Positions 11,585-24,165 of a stretch of DNA of 64,000 nt are shown in pieces. The stretch is from Manis javanica. Lineage: Eukaryota > Chordata > Mammalia > Pholidota > Manidae. How positions within the stretch are numbered: position 1 is the first letter of the stretch; each line of letters begins with the position of its first letter. Under the pieces are notes generated by a model. That model was not told the DNA's origin, searched no databases, and saw only the letters and a list, made by a program, of their open reading frames with translations. The translations under genes were made by a program, and so were the position numbers. Location of the stretch: positions 45,453,034 to 45,517,033 of the forward strand of contig NC_133169.1 of NCBI RefSeq assembly GCF_040802235.1, read 5' to 3'.

Positions 11585-12830
11585 GTGAATTTAAGAACAC
11601 TGAAATTTTACCAAGTATGTATTCTGATCACAAGGATAAGAAGCTAGAAATCACTAACAGAAGGGAAACTCACAAATATGTGAAAATAATGAATACTTTA
11701 TTGAACAACCAATGGGCCAAAGAAATATGAAGAAAAATAAAAATATCTCAAAACCAAACAAAATGGAAACACACCATACAAAAATATATGGGATGCTTCA
11801 AAAATAATTCTGAAATTGAAGATGCAGGGATAAACATTTACATTAATAAAGAAGTACCAAAAAATTCAAATAAACAATCTTATTTTACAACACAAGCTAC
11901 TAGAAAAGCAAAAAACTAACATCAATGTGAGCAGAAGGAAGACAGTAACAAAGATTACAGCAGAAATAAATGAAATAGACATCAGAAAAGCAATGAAAAA
12001 TGTCAATTTTAAGTTGAGCATCTGAACTTAAAAGCAGGAATATTGAAAATATAAACACATTTGACAAACCTTTAGCCAGACAGGGAAGAAAAAAGGAGAA
12101 CACTCAATAAATAAAATATGAAATGAAATATAAGGCATTAAAATGGGTAATACAGAAATACAAAGGATCATAAGAGACTGCTATGAAGAGCTATATACCA
12201 ACACCTATGATAACCTAGAGGAAATAGAAAGATTCCTAGTAACATACAAGAAGGACTCAGGAAGAGAGAGAAAATCTGAAAGAACAATAATAACTGAAGA
12301 GATTGTCAGTAATCAAGACCTTCCCAATGAAGAACAGGAACTTCTGATGGTCAAATCCACCAAACACTTATAAAAAAGTAGTATTGCTATTCATTTTCAA
12401 ATGTCTCTAAAAAGTTAAGAGAAGGGAACACTCCCAATCTCATTTTAGGAGGATGGCATTAGCATTTTAACAAAGCCAGTTAAAAACACTGAAAGAAAAC
12501 TTCCAACCAATATTAACCAATATTACTGATGAATGTAAATGCAAAATTACTCTTGAAAAATTTGCCAAAAAATAAAACACAATTCAATAGCACAGAAAAT
12601 GGATTATCTACAATGATCAAGGGAGATTGGTCCCTGGTATGTAATCATTCAATAAACACAATCAATAAATAGGATCAAGTATATTCATAGAATGAAAGAT
12701 AAAAGTAACATGATCATCTCATCAGATACAGAACAATTATTTACAAAACACATCATTTAATGATTAAAACCCTCAAAAAATGGGTATAGAAGGAACATAC
12801 CTGTAATATAGTGAGTTCTAAGAAATACAT
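11585..12830 (+). mobile_element. Old L1 ORF2 internal fragment
   Basis: The plus strand follows ORF2 from just after the endonuclease (aspartate-histidine region, 'tctgatcacaaggataa') through the linker. An open piece at 12143-12373 has the pattern I-Q-R-I-I-R-D-C-Y-E-E-L-Y seen in the same place in the younger L1s. It continues into the first RT blocks ('aattcaatagcacag', 'agtaacatgatcatctca'). Frameshifts and stops throughout; neither end of the L1 is present. Confidence 0.75.
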
Positions 12831-12939
12831 GTATTTGGTCATTTATATGACCAAATATATATATTTCCAGGTATATTTGGTCTTCATCCACAGTTCCTGA
12901 AAACACTGCAAAGTCTTAAAGGAGAAATGACTGTCTTGT

Positions 12940-13450
12940 CATGTTAATGAGAGACTTTGGACCCCATCCAAGGGCAGGGGGCTGGAGGCTGAATCAGCCA
13001 ATGGCAGATAATTTAGTCAGTCATGACTATGCAATGGAGCCCTCAGAAGAACCCCTGAGAAGATCTTGGTGCTCTGTTCTGCCCAGCGTTGCTCGGCTTT
13101 ATTCTGCTTCTCAGTCAGAGAGAGAGCTCCTAAGCTTGGGGAACAAGAACACCTCCATGTGCCACCCAGCCAGGCCCCAAGCTCCAGGAGGATAGAAGCT
13201 CCATTATTTGGAATCTTGCCTTCTGTCTCTTCATCTGGCTGTTAACCTGTACCCTTTATGTTATCCTTCATTAAACTAGTAAATGTAAGTGTTTTCCTGA
13301 GTTCTGTGAGCCATGCTGGCAAATTAACTGAACCTAAGGGGGAGGTGGTGGGAACCACCAATCCGTAGCTGGTACGTCACGATCACAGGAAGTTGCCTGG
13401 GGCTTGCGACCAGCATCTGGAGTGGGGGGTGGAGGGCAGTCTTGAAGGAT
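12940..13450 (+). mobile_element. Ancient LTR-type repeat (family not named)
   Basis: The block reads like a widely dispersed old mammalian LTR repeat: 'ggctgaatcagccaatgg', then 'tggctgttaacctgtaccct', then TATCCTTCATTAAACTAGTAAATGTAAG with a degenerate polyadenylation-type signal, then 'gagttctgtgagccatgctg' and 'gtggtgggaacc'. I recognise the phrase order as a dispersed mammalian repeat but cannot name it safely. The related-looking stretch to about 13800 may be its continuation. The small frames here (for example 13442-13936) are probably fortuitous. Confidence 0.45.
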
Positions 13451-13859
13451 GGAGCCCTTACCCTGGGAATCTGGTGCTGTCTCCTGGAAGACAGCAACAC
13501 GGTTGAGGTACATTCTTGGACACCGTGCTTGTGTTCAAGAATTGCTCGGTGTGAGTATGTGTGGGAAGACTCCCTCCCACATACTTATACACATTGTAAT
13601 CAGTTCTGGGTACCCAAATGTTGTTACGCTACTATTACTGCTGTGTATATTATTGTTATTGTTATACATATATGCAGGGAAAAAATACACCATGGCATTT
13701 GGTGTGGAGGAGTGGGATTCACATTTTGTGTCAGAAGAGTCGGATTTGCTAGACCACCCCAGGCCCTTGGAAATACGTGGCTTTTGAGGAGAAAGAATGA
13801 AAGGGCAGGCAATAAGGAACCACTGATGTCTGGATGGCTACATATGCAAAAAAGTGGGT

Positions 13860-14137
13860 GTAACTCCGGTGGGAAAGTATTTTCCCAGCCCATGGAAAAT
13901 ACCTTTGAAACCAAAATCAGTCAAGGGGAGAAATAAAGTGGGAGAAGCCTGTTTATTGCTTACAAGCAGTTGTCCACTTCTGCTTGCCCGTGTCTCTGGC
14001 AACCCAGCTGTAAACAGGCCCCACCCAACCTCTCAGGTCCAGATATGCTCTCATTCCCCCCTGTAGTCACCTATTGATATGGAGATGCACTAAGACCAGG
14101 CAAGAAATCCTGGAAATATTGTGATTTTACCCAAAAT
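13860..14137 (-). mobile_element. LTR fragment of the same family as the provirus at 51 kb
   Basis: The reverse complement aligns by eye with the 3' half of the LTR at 51117-51654. Shared blocks, in order: 'gggtaaaa', 'tttccag', 'catctccatatcaa' followed by AGGTG, 'ctgattttgg' with 'ttcaaagg', and a terminal 'gagttaca'. The end at 13860-13861 gives the terminal CA. This copy keeps a minus-strand AATAAA at 13952-13957. The 5' part of the LTR is missing or too diverged. No viral coding DNA adjoins it. Confidence 0.7.
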
Positions 14138-14945
14138 GATACTTGAATCTTATTTCACAGATATCATATCTTAATGCATTTTTAGAGGATGATTGCTTGC
14201 ATTTGCAAAAACATAGATAAACTTAGAGGGCATTTTACTAAGTGAAATAAGCCAGACTGAGAAAGACAAATATCATATGATTTCACTTGTATGTAGAATC
14301 AAAACTAAACTAAACTAAATGAGCAACAGCATCACAGACACTGAGAAGATGCTGGTGGTTACCATGGGGGAGGGGTTGGGATGGGTGAGTGAAATAGGTG
14401 AAGAGGATAAAGAGGCACAAAATCTCAGTCATAATATAATAATATAAATTAATCACTGTAATGAAGTACAGCATAGGGAATACTGTCAATATTTCTGTAA
14501 CATATTTCTATGGACAGATAGAAACTACAGTAGTTGGGGTGAGGATTTAATGGAGATAACTGTTGAATCACTGTATGTTGTGACTTTTGCTTTCTATATA
14601 TGATGTTGACTAAAGATAAATATTTTAAATTGTAAGTTTCTGTGTTGTTGCCATGGTGGAGTGTTTGGACTAGGGGGTTGAAATAGGTGAAGGGGACAAC
14701 AGGGCACAGAATTCCCATCATAATATAAGTCAGTCACAGAGATGAAAGCACAGCATACAAAATATAATCAACAGTTCTGTAACATCTTTTTATGTTGACA
14801 GATAGTAACTACACTACTTGGGGTGATCGTTTAATTATGTAGATAACTGCTGAATCACCATGTTGTATATCTGAAACCAATATAATACTGTATATCAACT
14901 CTAATTCAATAAAAATATTAAAAAGTAATATAATATGTTGCTATA
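14138..14945 (+). mobile_element. L1 3' ends (two partial 3' UTR copies in tandem)
   Basis: At 14220-14400 is the L1 stretch 'aagtgaaataagccagact' followed by a GGTTACCATGGGGGAGGGG region. Then 'agtcataatataa...agcatagggaatactgtcaa' (14430-14500) is followed by a second, similar copy ('ggacaacagggcacagaatt' to 'tatatcaactctaattcaat' plus AAAAAT, 14690-14925). The repeated 3' UTR implies two nested insertions or a local duplication. No ORF2 core remains. Confidence 0.7.
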
Positions 14946-17846
14946 TCTAGCTATCACTGAACTTTAAATTAGTTTTGAAATGTTTAAAAAGCCTTTTTGG
15001 TATTGTACACAGCTTTAGTATAATAATTAATGAACGAGTCCTGTATATCTCTATGTCTACCACCACGGCATTCTTTGGACTTATAAAAAAGCATGTGCAA
15101 TTTATTTCAGATTAAGAATATTTTCTTAATTCTTTCCAATTTTCTTTTATCACAATATTATATTCGGTGTTTAAAAGAGGGATGGGCACACAACAGACAG
15201 TGAATGAATATTTGTGGTGTGATAAGTAAAACAATGACAAAATGTTTAGCATACACAATCAATAAATCAATTGTTTCATTAAGTTAATGAATTTAAAGCA
15301 GTCAACTGTAAACAATGTGTCATCTCAGGCCATTTGTGGGAAACAAGGAGGGTACTCTTCTCATCGTCTCTGTCTTCATAGCATTTGGGGACCAGCAGAT
15401 GATTATGTGAAGGGACAGACCCTGGGGACCTCCTGAGGGCCTGGTTCCCTCGTGCTCCTCATGTTCTTCCTCAGTGGGAAACAGTGCTGTGCCTCTCCTG
15501 CCTGCCTCCGGAGGCCCACACAACCCATGTATTCAACTGGGAAGGCATATGGGGTGAGGGAGCCCGAGACGAGACCTCCAGGCAGGAAGGTCTGGGGCAG
15601 CTTCTGAGCAGGCTCACGTTTGCCCAACTCGGCCACCCATCTCCTTTCCAACCGGGTAAGTCACTTCATTTATGAGGTGGAAAGGTGAGAAGATGAATGA
15701 AAGGCCAAACTTACAAAAGATCATAAGACATGACATGTCCCTGGATAAGAGTAAACTTGTGCTCACTTTATGGGGTAGGGCGGAGAAGCTCTTGGGTGAC
15801 TTTTCTCTGTCTGGGAAACATCCAGACATTCTAAGTCCCTCCTGGCCTTTGGAGCTTCGACTCATGGACTCATTACCTCTGTGAGTCCTTCCCGGCTCCC
15901 TGGTTTACCGGGCTAACTCCTTGAGTTCATTCTAGGGGGATTTACTGGCTTCCTTCTTTCTCTCCTGTCTTTCTGCCTAACAATTCCGTAACTGAGAAAG
16001 GATTCCTCAGTTAATTTCTCTGAAGTTTTTGTAACAAATTAATAATAAACTTTTGATCCTATTTTCACCTTAATAATGAAATTTATTTACTATTTAAATG
16101 TAGAAAATGTATCTATTAAACAACCAGAGAGGCATATATGGGTAAATATTTACCTAAACTATGAACAAAGCCAATGAATAAGATACTACAGGAAAATAAT
16201 TTAGTATTTTAAATATTTAAAAAATATATATATTTCTTAGGAGAAGCAAAAGATGTAAACCATGATAAAATATTTTAAAAGTGAGGTCTGATGACAAAGC
16301 ATAGGCTAAAGGTCTGTACTGTACAAGATTCTTACATATTAATCAGGAAAAGATTAACATATCAAATCTTAAAATGACACAAACTTTTGTGAAGAACCTA
16401 CAGATAAACTGTAATACAAAAGCACACATTAACCACAAAAGTGAAGATCAAATCCACAATAGGCCCCGTTCAGACTTGGTGCATTACATAGAGAAAAAAT
16501 AGGTGATTACTGAGGTATTGTGAGTGAAGTAAAATAACCAAATGCTGCCATCTGATCAGCATCAGGGTAAATGCTGGATGGGAAGCAACATGAATATATG
16601 GGTCAAAAGAGGGCATTATTATTTAAATAAAAATGTAAACACACAATCAATGAATTCTTTATGTACACACTAATCTCAGTGTTTTAGATTAGTGAAATTT
16701 TGGAAATCTACATTTATGTGAATTCTGTTACTAAAGCAAAATATTATGAAGCTTTATATTCCAAAAAGTTATTTTATATTTTAAGTCACTGGAATATGTA
16801 CATAATTATAATATTTAAGGAAATATTGAGATACTTAGAGTGTTACTCAATTTTACATCATATGTTTCATATGATATATCAATCAATATATATTGAAAAT
16901 AAACTAAATATTATGATAGATATTATTTTGATGGTAGGATGAGAGTTACCTTTACTTATTTTGTTTCACGGGTATCTTAAATCATCTATACTCATAAAAT
17001 ACATTTACAAATGTAAGCTAATGGAATTTTGTCACAAAATAATACACTCAATACCATTTTTTCTTTATGCAAGCAAGATGTGAATCCACGATATCATTTC
17101 AAAGCATACAGCCTGTTGAACTACTTGAACTTGTCCAAATGCCATGGTCTGATGCACTATTTGTCTCTGAGCCAGATGAAGGGAAGATGATGAAATAATG
17201 TGGTGGGAATGAGAGAACTGAGGAGGTGATGCTGTGGGATGGAGTGGAATGGACATTACGAATCGGAGTCAGGGTGCCTCACAGAGAACGAATGCCATCA
17301 ATTCAGGGTGATGGTGTGAACTTAGAGGAGAGAAGGTGTGTCTGGCTGACATATCTGACCACCTGCAGGGCACAGGGCTTGCACTTTCCCCACCATGCTG
17401 GGGCTCTCGGAGCTGACACACTCTTTCAGCGCCAGGCTATTTGCTCTTCCTGTTCCCTGGGAGTGAAGTGACCTTCCTCTGCTTTTCAGTCCTCCATTGT
17501 TATCCCCAGTTATAATATCCTGGTTGTTACACACTTACAGAAATTATCACCTGACATAATAGACTCCATTGGATTTGCTAATTTCTTCAGTTTCTGTCTC
17601 ACATCAATGGGATGGTGAGTTTGAAACAAGAAGAGATTTCATCTCTTTCTTCACATTATATTCCCACATTACAGGCTGGTGAGAGGCACATGGCAGGCAC
17701 TCAATCAATACTTGTGAAGTTGCTCATGAAGATTATCTGTTCACCAAAGTACTCCTCAAGTCATTGCAATATAAATTCACTTTCAAATTTTAATTCTCAC
17801 AATCTATACACTGAGTTCCATAACAGTATTTCATTTTTGGTATCAT
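14946..17846. other. No recognised gene
   Basis: AT-rich DNA with two GC-richer patches (about 15310-15900 and 17060-17470). The open frames in them overlap on both strands, are under about 85 codons, and show no conserved motif. I found no clear mobile element. Confidence 0.4.
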
Positions 17847-20800
17847 TAATCTACAATTACATGAAGAACATTATGTTTACTAGGCTCCACCCTTCACCAA
17901 GTCCCCCCCACAAACCCCTTCGCAGTAACTGTCCTCCTTCGTAGTAAGATGCTGTAAAATCACTGTCTTCTCTGTGTTGCACAGCTCTCCCCATGCCGCC
18001 CACACACATAATGCCCTTTTTCTTATTCCCTGACCTTATCCCTCTCTTCCCACCCATCCTCCCCAGTCCCTTTCCTTTTGGTAACTGTTAGTCCATTCTT
18101 GAGTTCTGTGATTCTGCTGTTGTTTAGTTCCTTCAGTTTTCCTTTGTTCTTATACTCCACATATGAGTGAAATCATTTGGTACTTGCCTTTCTCCGCCTG
18201 GCTTATTTCACTGAGCATAATACCCACTAGCTCCATCCATGTTGTTGTGAACGGTAGGATCTGTTTTTTTCTTATGGCTGAGTAATATTCCATTGCATGT
18301 ATGTACCACATCATTACCCATTCATCTACTGATAGACATTTAGGTTGCTTCCATATCTTGGCTAGTGTAAATAGTGCAGTGATAAACATCGGGGTGCATC
18401 TGTCTTTTTCAAACTGGAGTGCTGCATTCTTAGGGAAAATTCCTTGAAGTGGAATTCCTGTGTCAAATGGTATTTCTATTTTGAGCATACTGCTTTCCAC
18501 AATGGTTGAACAAATTTACATTCCTATCAGCAGTATAGGAGGGTTCCCCTTTGTCCACAACCCCACCAACATTTGTTGCTGTTTCTCTTTTCGATGATGG
18601 TGATCCTTACTGGTGTGAGGTGGTATCTCATTGTGGTTTTAATTTGCATTTCTCGATGATTAGCGATGTGGAGCATCTTTTCATGTGCCTATTGGCCATC
18701 TGGATTTCTTCCTTAGAGAACTGACTATTCAGCTCCTCTGCCCATTTTTTAATGGATTATTTGCTTTTTCTTTGTTGAGGTGTGTGAGCTCTTTATATAT
18801 TTTGTATGTCAATACTTTATCAGATCTGTCATTTATGAATACATTCTCCCATACTGTAGGATAGCTTTTTGTTCTATTGATGGTGTCCTTTGCTGTACAG
18901 AAGCTTTTCAGCTTTATATAGTCCCACTTGTTCATTTTTGCTTTTGTTTCCCTTGCCCAGGGAGATATGTTCATGAAGAATTCACTCATGTTTATGTCCA
19001 TGAGATTTTTGCATATGTTTTTTTCTAAGAGTTTTATGGTTTCATGACTTACATTCAGGTCTTTGATCCATTTCAAATTCACTTTTGTGTATGGGGTTAG
19101 AGTGATCCAGTTTCATTCTCTTACATGTAGCTGTTCAGTTTTGCCAGCACCATCTGTTGAAGAGGCTGTCATTTTCCCATTGTATGTCCATGGCTTCTTT
19201 ATCATATATTAATTGGCCTTACATGTTTGGGTTAATGGCTGGAGTCTCTACTCTGTTCCTCTGGTCTGTGGCTCTGTTCTTGTGCCAGTACCAAATTGTC
19301 TTGATTACTGTGGCTTTGTAGTAGAGATTGAAGTTGGGGAGTGAGTTTCCCTTCCCCACTTTATTCTTCCTTCTCAGGATTGATTTGCCTATTCGGGGTC
19401 TTTGGCAGTTTCATATGAATTTTTGAACTAATTGTTCCAGTTCATTGAAGAATGGTGTTGGTAATTTGATAGGGATTGCATCAAATCTGTATATTGCTTT
19501 GGGCAGGAAGACCATTTTGATTATATTAATTCTTCCTATCCAGGAGCATGTGATGAGTTTCCATTTGTTAGTGTCCTCTTTAATTTCTGTTAAGAGTGTC
19601 TTGTAGTTTTCAGGGTATAGGTCTTTCACTTCCTTGGTTAGGTTTATTCCTAGGTATTTTATTCTTTTTGATGCTATTGTGAATGAAATTGGTTTCCTGA
19701 TTTCTCTTTTTATTAGTTCATTGTTAGTGTATAGGAATGCTACAGATTTTTGTGTGTTAATTTTGTATTCTGCAATTTTGCTGTATTCCAATATCAGTTC
19801 TAGTAGTTTTGGAGTGGAGTCTTTAGGGTTTTTTATGTACAATATCATGTCATCTGCAAATAGTGACAGTTTGACTTCTTCTTTACCAATCTGGATTCCC
19901 TATATTTCTTTGTTTTGTCTGATTGCCACGGTTAGGACCTCCAGTGCTATGTTGAATAAAAGTGGGGAGAGTTGGCATCCCTGTCTTGTTCCCGATCTCA
20001 GAGGAATAGCTTACAACCTCTCACTGTTCAGTATGATGTTGGCTGTGGGTTCATCATATATGGCCTTTATTATGTTGAGGTACTTGCCCTCTATGCCCAT
20101 TTTGTTGAGAGTTTTTGTCATGAATGGATGTTGAATTTTGTCTAATGCTTTTTCAGCATCTATGGAGATGATCATGTGGTTTTTGTCCTTATTTTGGTTG
20201 ATGTGGTGGATGATGCCGATGGATTTTCGAATGCTGTACCATCCTTGCATCCCTGGGATGAATCCCACTTGGTCATGGTGTATGACCCTGTTGATGTATT
20301 TTTGAATTTGGTTTGCTAATATTTTATTGAGTATTTTTGCATCTATGTTCATCAAGGATATTGGTCTGTAGTTTTCTCTTTTGGTGGGGTCTTTGTCTTG
20401 TTTTGGTATAAGGGTGATGTTGGCTTCAAAGAATGAGTTTGGGAGTATTCCCTCCTCTTCTATTTTTTGGAAAAGTTTAAGGAGAATGGGTATTATGTCT
20501 TCTCTGTATGTCTGATAAAATTCCGAAGTAAATCCATCTGGTCCGAGGGTTTTGTTCTTGGGTAGTTTTTGATTACTGATTCAATTTCGTTGCTGGTAAT
20601 TGATCTGTTTAGATTTTCAGTTTCTTTCTGGGTCAGTCTTGGAAGGTTGTATTTTTCTAGGAAGTTGTCCATTTCTCCTACTTTTCCAGCTTCTTAGCAT
20701 ACAGGTTTTCAAAGTATTCTGTAATAATTCTTTGTGTTTCTGTGGGGTCCGTCGTGATTTTTCCTTTCTCGTTTCTGATTCTGTTGTTGTGTGTTGCCTC

Positions 20801-23800
20801 TTTTTCTCTTAGTAGGTCAGGCTAAAAGCTTACCTATTTTGTTTATTTTCTCAAAGAACCAGATCTTGGTTTCATTGATTTTTTCTATTGTTTTATTTTT
20901 CTCAATTTTATTTATTTCTTCTCTGATATTTATTATGTCCCTCTGTCTGCTGACCTTAGGCCTCATTTGTTTTTCTTTTTCCAATTTCAATAATTGTGAC
21001 ATTAGACTATTCATTTGGGATTGTTCCCCCTTCTTTAAATATTCCTTTATTGCTGTATACTTTCCTCTTAAGACTGCTTTTGCTGGGTCCCACAGATGTT
21101 GGGGCTTTGTGTTGTTGTTATTTGTTTACATATATTGCTGGATCTCCATTTTAATTTGATTGTTGATCCATTGACTATTTAGGAGAATGTTGTTAAGCCT
21201 CAATGTGTATGTGAGCCTTTTTGCTTTCTTTGTACAATTTTTTTCTAGTTTTATACCTTTGTGATTTGAAAAGTTAGTTGATAGGATTTCAATCTTTTGG
21301 AATTTACTGAGGCTCTTTTTGTGGCCTAGTATGTGGTCTATTCTGGAGAATGTTCCATGTGCACTTGAGAAGAATATGTATCCTCTTGTTTTTGGATGTT
21401 GAGTTCTATAGATTTCTATTAGGTCCATATGTTCCAGTGTGTTGTTTAGTGCCTATGTGTCCTTACTTATTTTCTGTCTGGTGAATCTGTCCTTTGGAGT
21501 GAGTGGTGTGTTAAAGTCTCCCAAAATGAATGCATTGCATTCCATTTCTTCCATTAATTCTGTTAGTATTTGTTTCACATATATTGGTGCTCCTGTATTG
21601 GGTACATATATGCTTATAATGGTTATATCTTCCTGTTGGACTGAGTCCTTTATCATTATGTAATGTCCTTCTTTATCTCTTGTTACTTTCTTTATTTTGA
21701 AGTCTATTTTGTCTGATACTAGTATTGCAACACCTGCTTTTTTCTGTCTGTTGTTTCCATGAAATATCTTTTTCCATCCCTTGACTTTTAATCTGCATGA
21801 CTTTGGTTCTGAGGTGAGTCTCTTGTAAGCAGCATATAGATGGGTCTTTCTTTTTTATCCATTCTATTTCTCTGTGTCTTTTGATTAGTGCATTCAGTCC
21901 ATTTGCATTCAGGGTGATTATTGAAAGATATGTACTTATTGCCATTTCAGGCTTTATATTCGTGGTTACCAAAGGTTCAAGGTTAGCTTCTTTAGTATCT
22001 TACTGCCTAACTTAACTCACTTATTGAGCTATTATAAACACATTCTGATCATTATTTCTGTCCCTTCTTATTCCTCCTCCTCCATTCTTCATATGTTGGG
22101 TGTTTTGTTCTGTGCTCTTTTTAGGAGCATTCCCTCTGAAATACCCTGTAGAGATGGTTTGTGGGAGGCAAATTCCCTCAGCTTTCACTTGTCTGGGAAT
22201 TGTTTAATCCCTCCTTCATATTTAAATGATAATTGTGCTGGATACAGTATCCTTGGTTCATGGCCCTTCTGTTTCATTGCATTAAATATATCATGCCATT
22301 CTCTTCTGGCCTGTAAGGTTTCTGTTGAGAAGTCTGATGATAACCTGATGGATTTTCCTTTGTAGGTCACCTTTTTTCTCTCTCTTGCTGCCTTTAATAC
22401 TCTGTCCTTGTCCTTGATCTTTGCCTTTTAATTATTCTGTGTCTTGGTGTTGTCCTCTTTGAGTCCCATCTCTCAGGAGTTCTATGTGCCTCCATAGACT
22501 GAGGAACAATTTCCTCCCCCAGTTTGGGGAAGTTCTCAGCAATTATTTCTTCAAAAACACTTTCTATCCCTTTTTCTCTCTCTTCTTCTTCTGGTACCCT
22601 GTAATGTGGATATTGTTCTTTTTGTATTGGTCACACAGTTCTCTTAATATTGTTTCATTCCTGGAGATCCTTTTATCTCTCTCTATGTCAGCTTCTATGC
22701 GTTCCTGTTCTCTGGTTTCTATTCCATCAATGGCCTCTTGCATCTTATCCATTCTGCTTATAAATCCTTCCAGAGTTTGTTTAACTTCTGTAATCTCCCT
22801 CTGGATGTCTGTAATCTCCCTCCAGACTTAATTCCTTAGCTCTTGCATATTTCTCTGCAGCTCTGTCAGCATGTTTATAATTTTTATTTTGAATTCTTTT
22901 TCAGGGAGACTGGTTAGGTCTGTCTCTGCAGATCCTCTCTCAGGTGTTTTCTGAACTATCTTTGACTCGACTAAATTTTTTGCCTTTTCATGGTAATAAT
23001 GGTGGCTGTAGGCAGGTTGCAGGTGTGTCAGCTGGGAGAAGAAAGTCCTTTCCTGCTTGCTGGATGTCTTGCCATTCTCCACTGCCTATGTTGGTTACCC
23101 GCACTCCTGGAGCAGCCACCGGGTTAATCCCTTAAGCTACTGTGGGCGGGGTCTCCGTCAGAGCAGCATGGAGCCCTGCAGGGACTGGCAGGCTCACCAG
23201 GTGTGCTCCTCCGTGATAGCAGCGCCCCTGCCAGGCAGCTGTGTGCCAGCAGCAGCCTTTGGGTCTGGCCTGGGTGGCTGTGCATTGCGCTGGGATTCCA
23301 GTCAGCTGCTGGGAGTGTGCCTGCTCCCTCTGGCTCTGCTGCAGGTGTGTGTGGGGCTCTCCCATGTGAACCTCTACCGGGCTCCTCTAGCTCCACTGCT
23401 GCTGGTGAGCGCGAGCCGCTCCCGGGCTGTTTGGTCGCTGCCACTGCAGGCTCGCACAAGCCTCTCCCAGTCCCCTCTGCACCATTGACACTCATGATCT
23501 GCTCCCAGTCCCTTCTGGTGCCACTGCCCCTGGCACTTGCTGATGCTCTCCCACTGCTGGACCTCTGTATCATGGTCTGTGCCATTTGGAGGAATGACTG
23601 GCAGGCTGCTTACTGTTGTGAGGGGCTTCAGAACTGTGCTGCCTCCCTGGGGTTTAGGGCACCTAAATTTCCCCGGGATTCCCAGCTGCTGGCTATGTGT
23701 GCCGGGATGACTTCGTCCAGCTATGCGGTCCCTGTCACTTTAAGACTTGCAGAAAGCACTTGCTTTTCTTTGCCTCAGGGGCACTGGTTGCGGGGACCTG

Positions 23801-24165
23801 CCCACATGTTTTACTTTTCCATTTCTCTAATATCCAGCACCCCATGAACCTTGTTTCTGCACTCCAGGTGTGGATTTCTAGAGCTGGTTCTTTAGCTGTC
23901 CTGGGTTTTCACTCCCTCCCCGTTCTGACTCCTTTCTTCCCGCCGAGTTGTGGGGTGGGGGAGCATTTGCATCCCACCTGAGTGCGGCTTGCATCTTATC
24001 CCCTTTGTGTGATGTTGAATTCTCACTGATGTAGATATATTCTGGGTGTTGTACTGCATCCACTGGTGTCTCTTTTATGAATACTTGCATTTATTGTATT
24101 TTCATAAGTATATATGTTTTGGGGAGGAGATTTCCACTGAACTACTCATGCCATCATCTTCCAGT
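17847..24165 (-). mobile_element. L1 copy A, full length, decayed
   Basis: A 6.3-kb LINE-1 read on the minus strand. The 5' end is near 24165 (plus strand 'ctactcatgccatcatcttc', the counterpart of the 'gatggcggcatgagtag' start of copies B and F). The 5' UTR runs to about 23080. ORF1 remnants lie at 22185-23082: coiled-coil start, then a broken RNA-binding core and C-terminal domain. ORF2 runs from about 21972 to 18150. Endonuclease pieces appear at 21126-21972 (Q-E-T-H, G-D-F-N, R-I-D-H, F-S-N-H-K), RT at 19411-20355 with F-A-D-D-M at 19846-19860, and the Cys-rich C-terminus near 18150-18500. Stops and frameshifts throughout; not competent. The 3' end near 17847 shares 'tacatgaagaacattatg' with copies B and C. 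No target-site duplication recognised. Confidence 0.9.

Noticed and set aside
23203-23847. A 214-codon plus-strand open frame
   Set aside because: It lies antisense to the GC-rich 5' UTR of L1 copy A, has low-complexity composition (Ala/Leu/Ser/Pro) and shows no motif. An antisense L1 5' UTR product is known in primates, but nothing here supports it.
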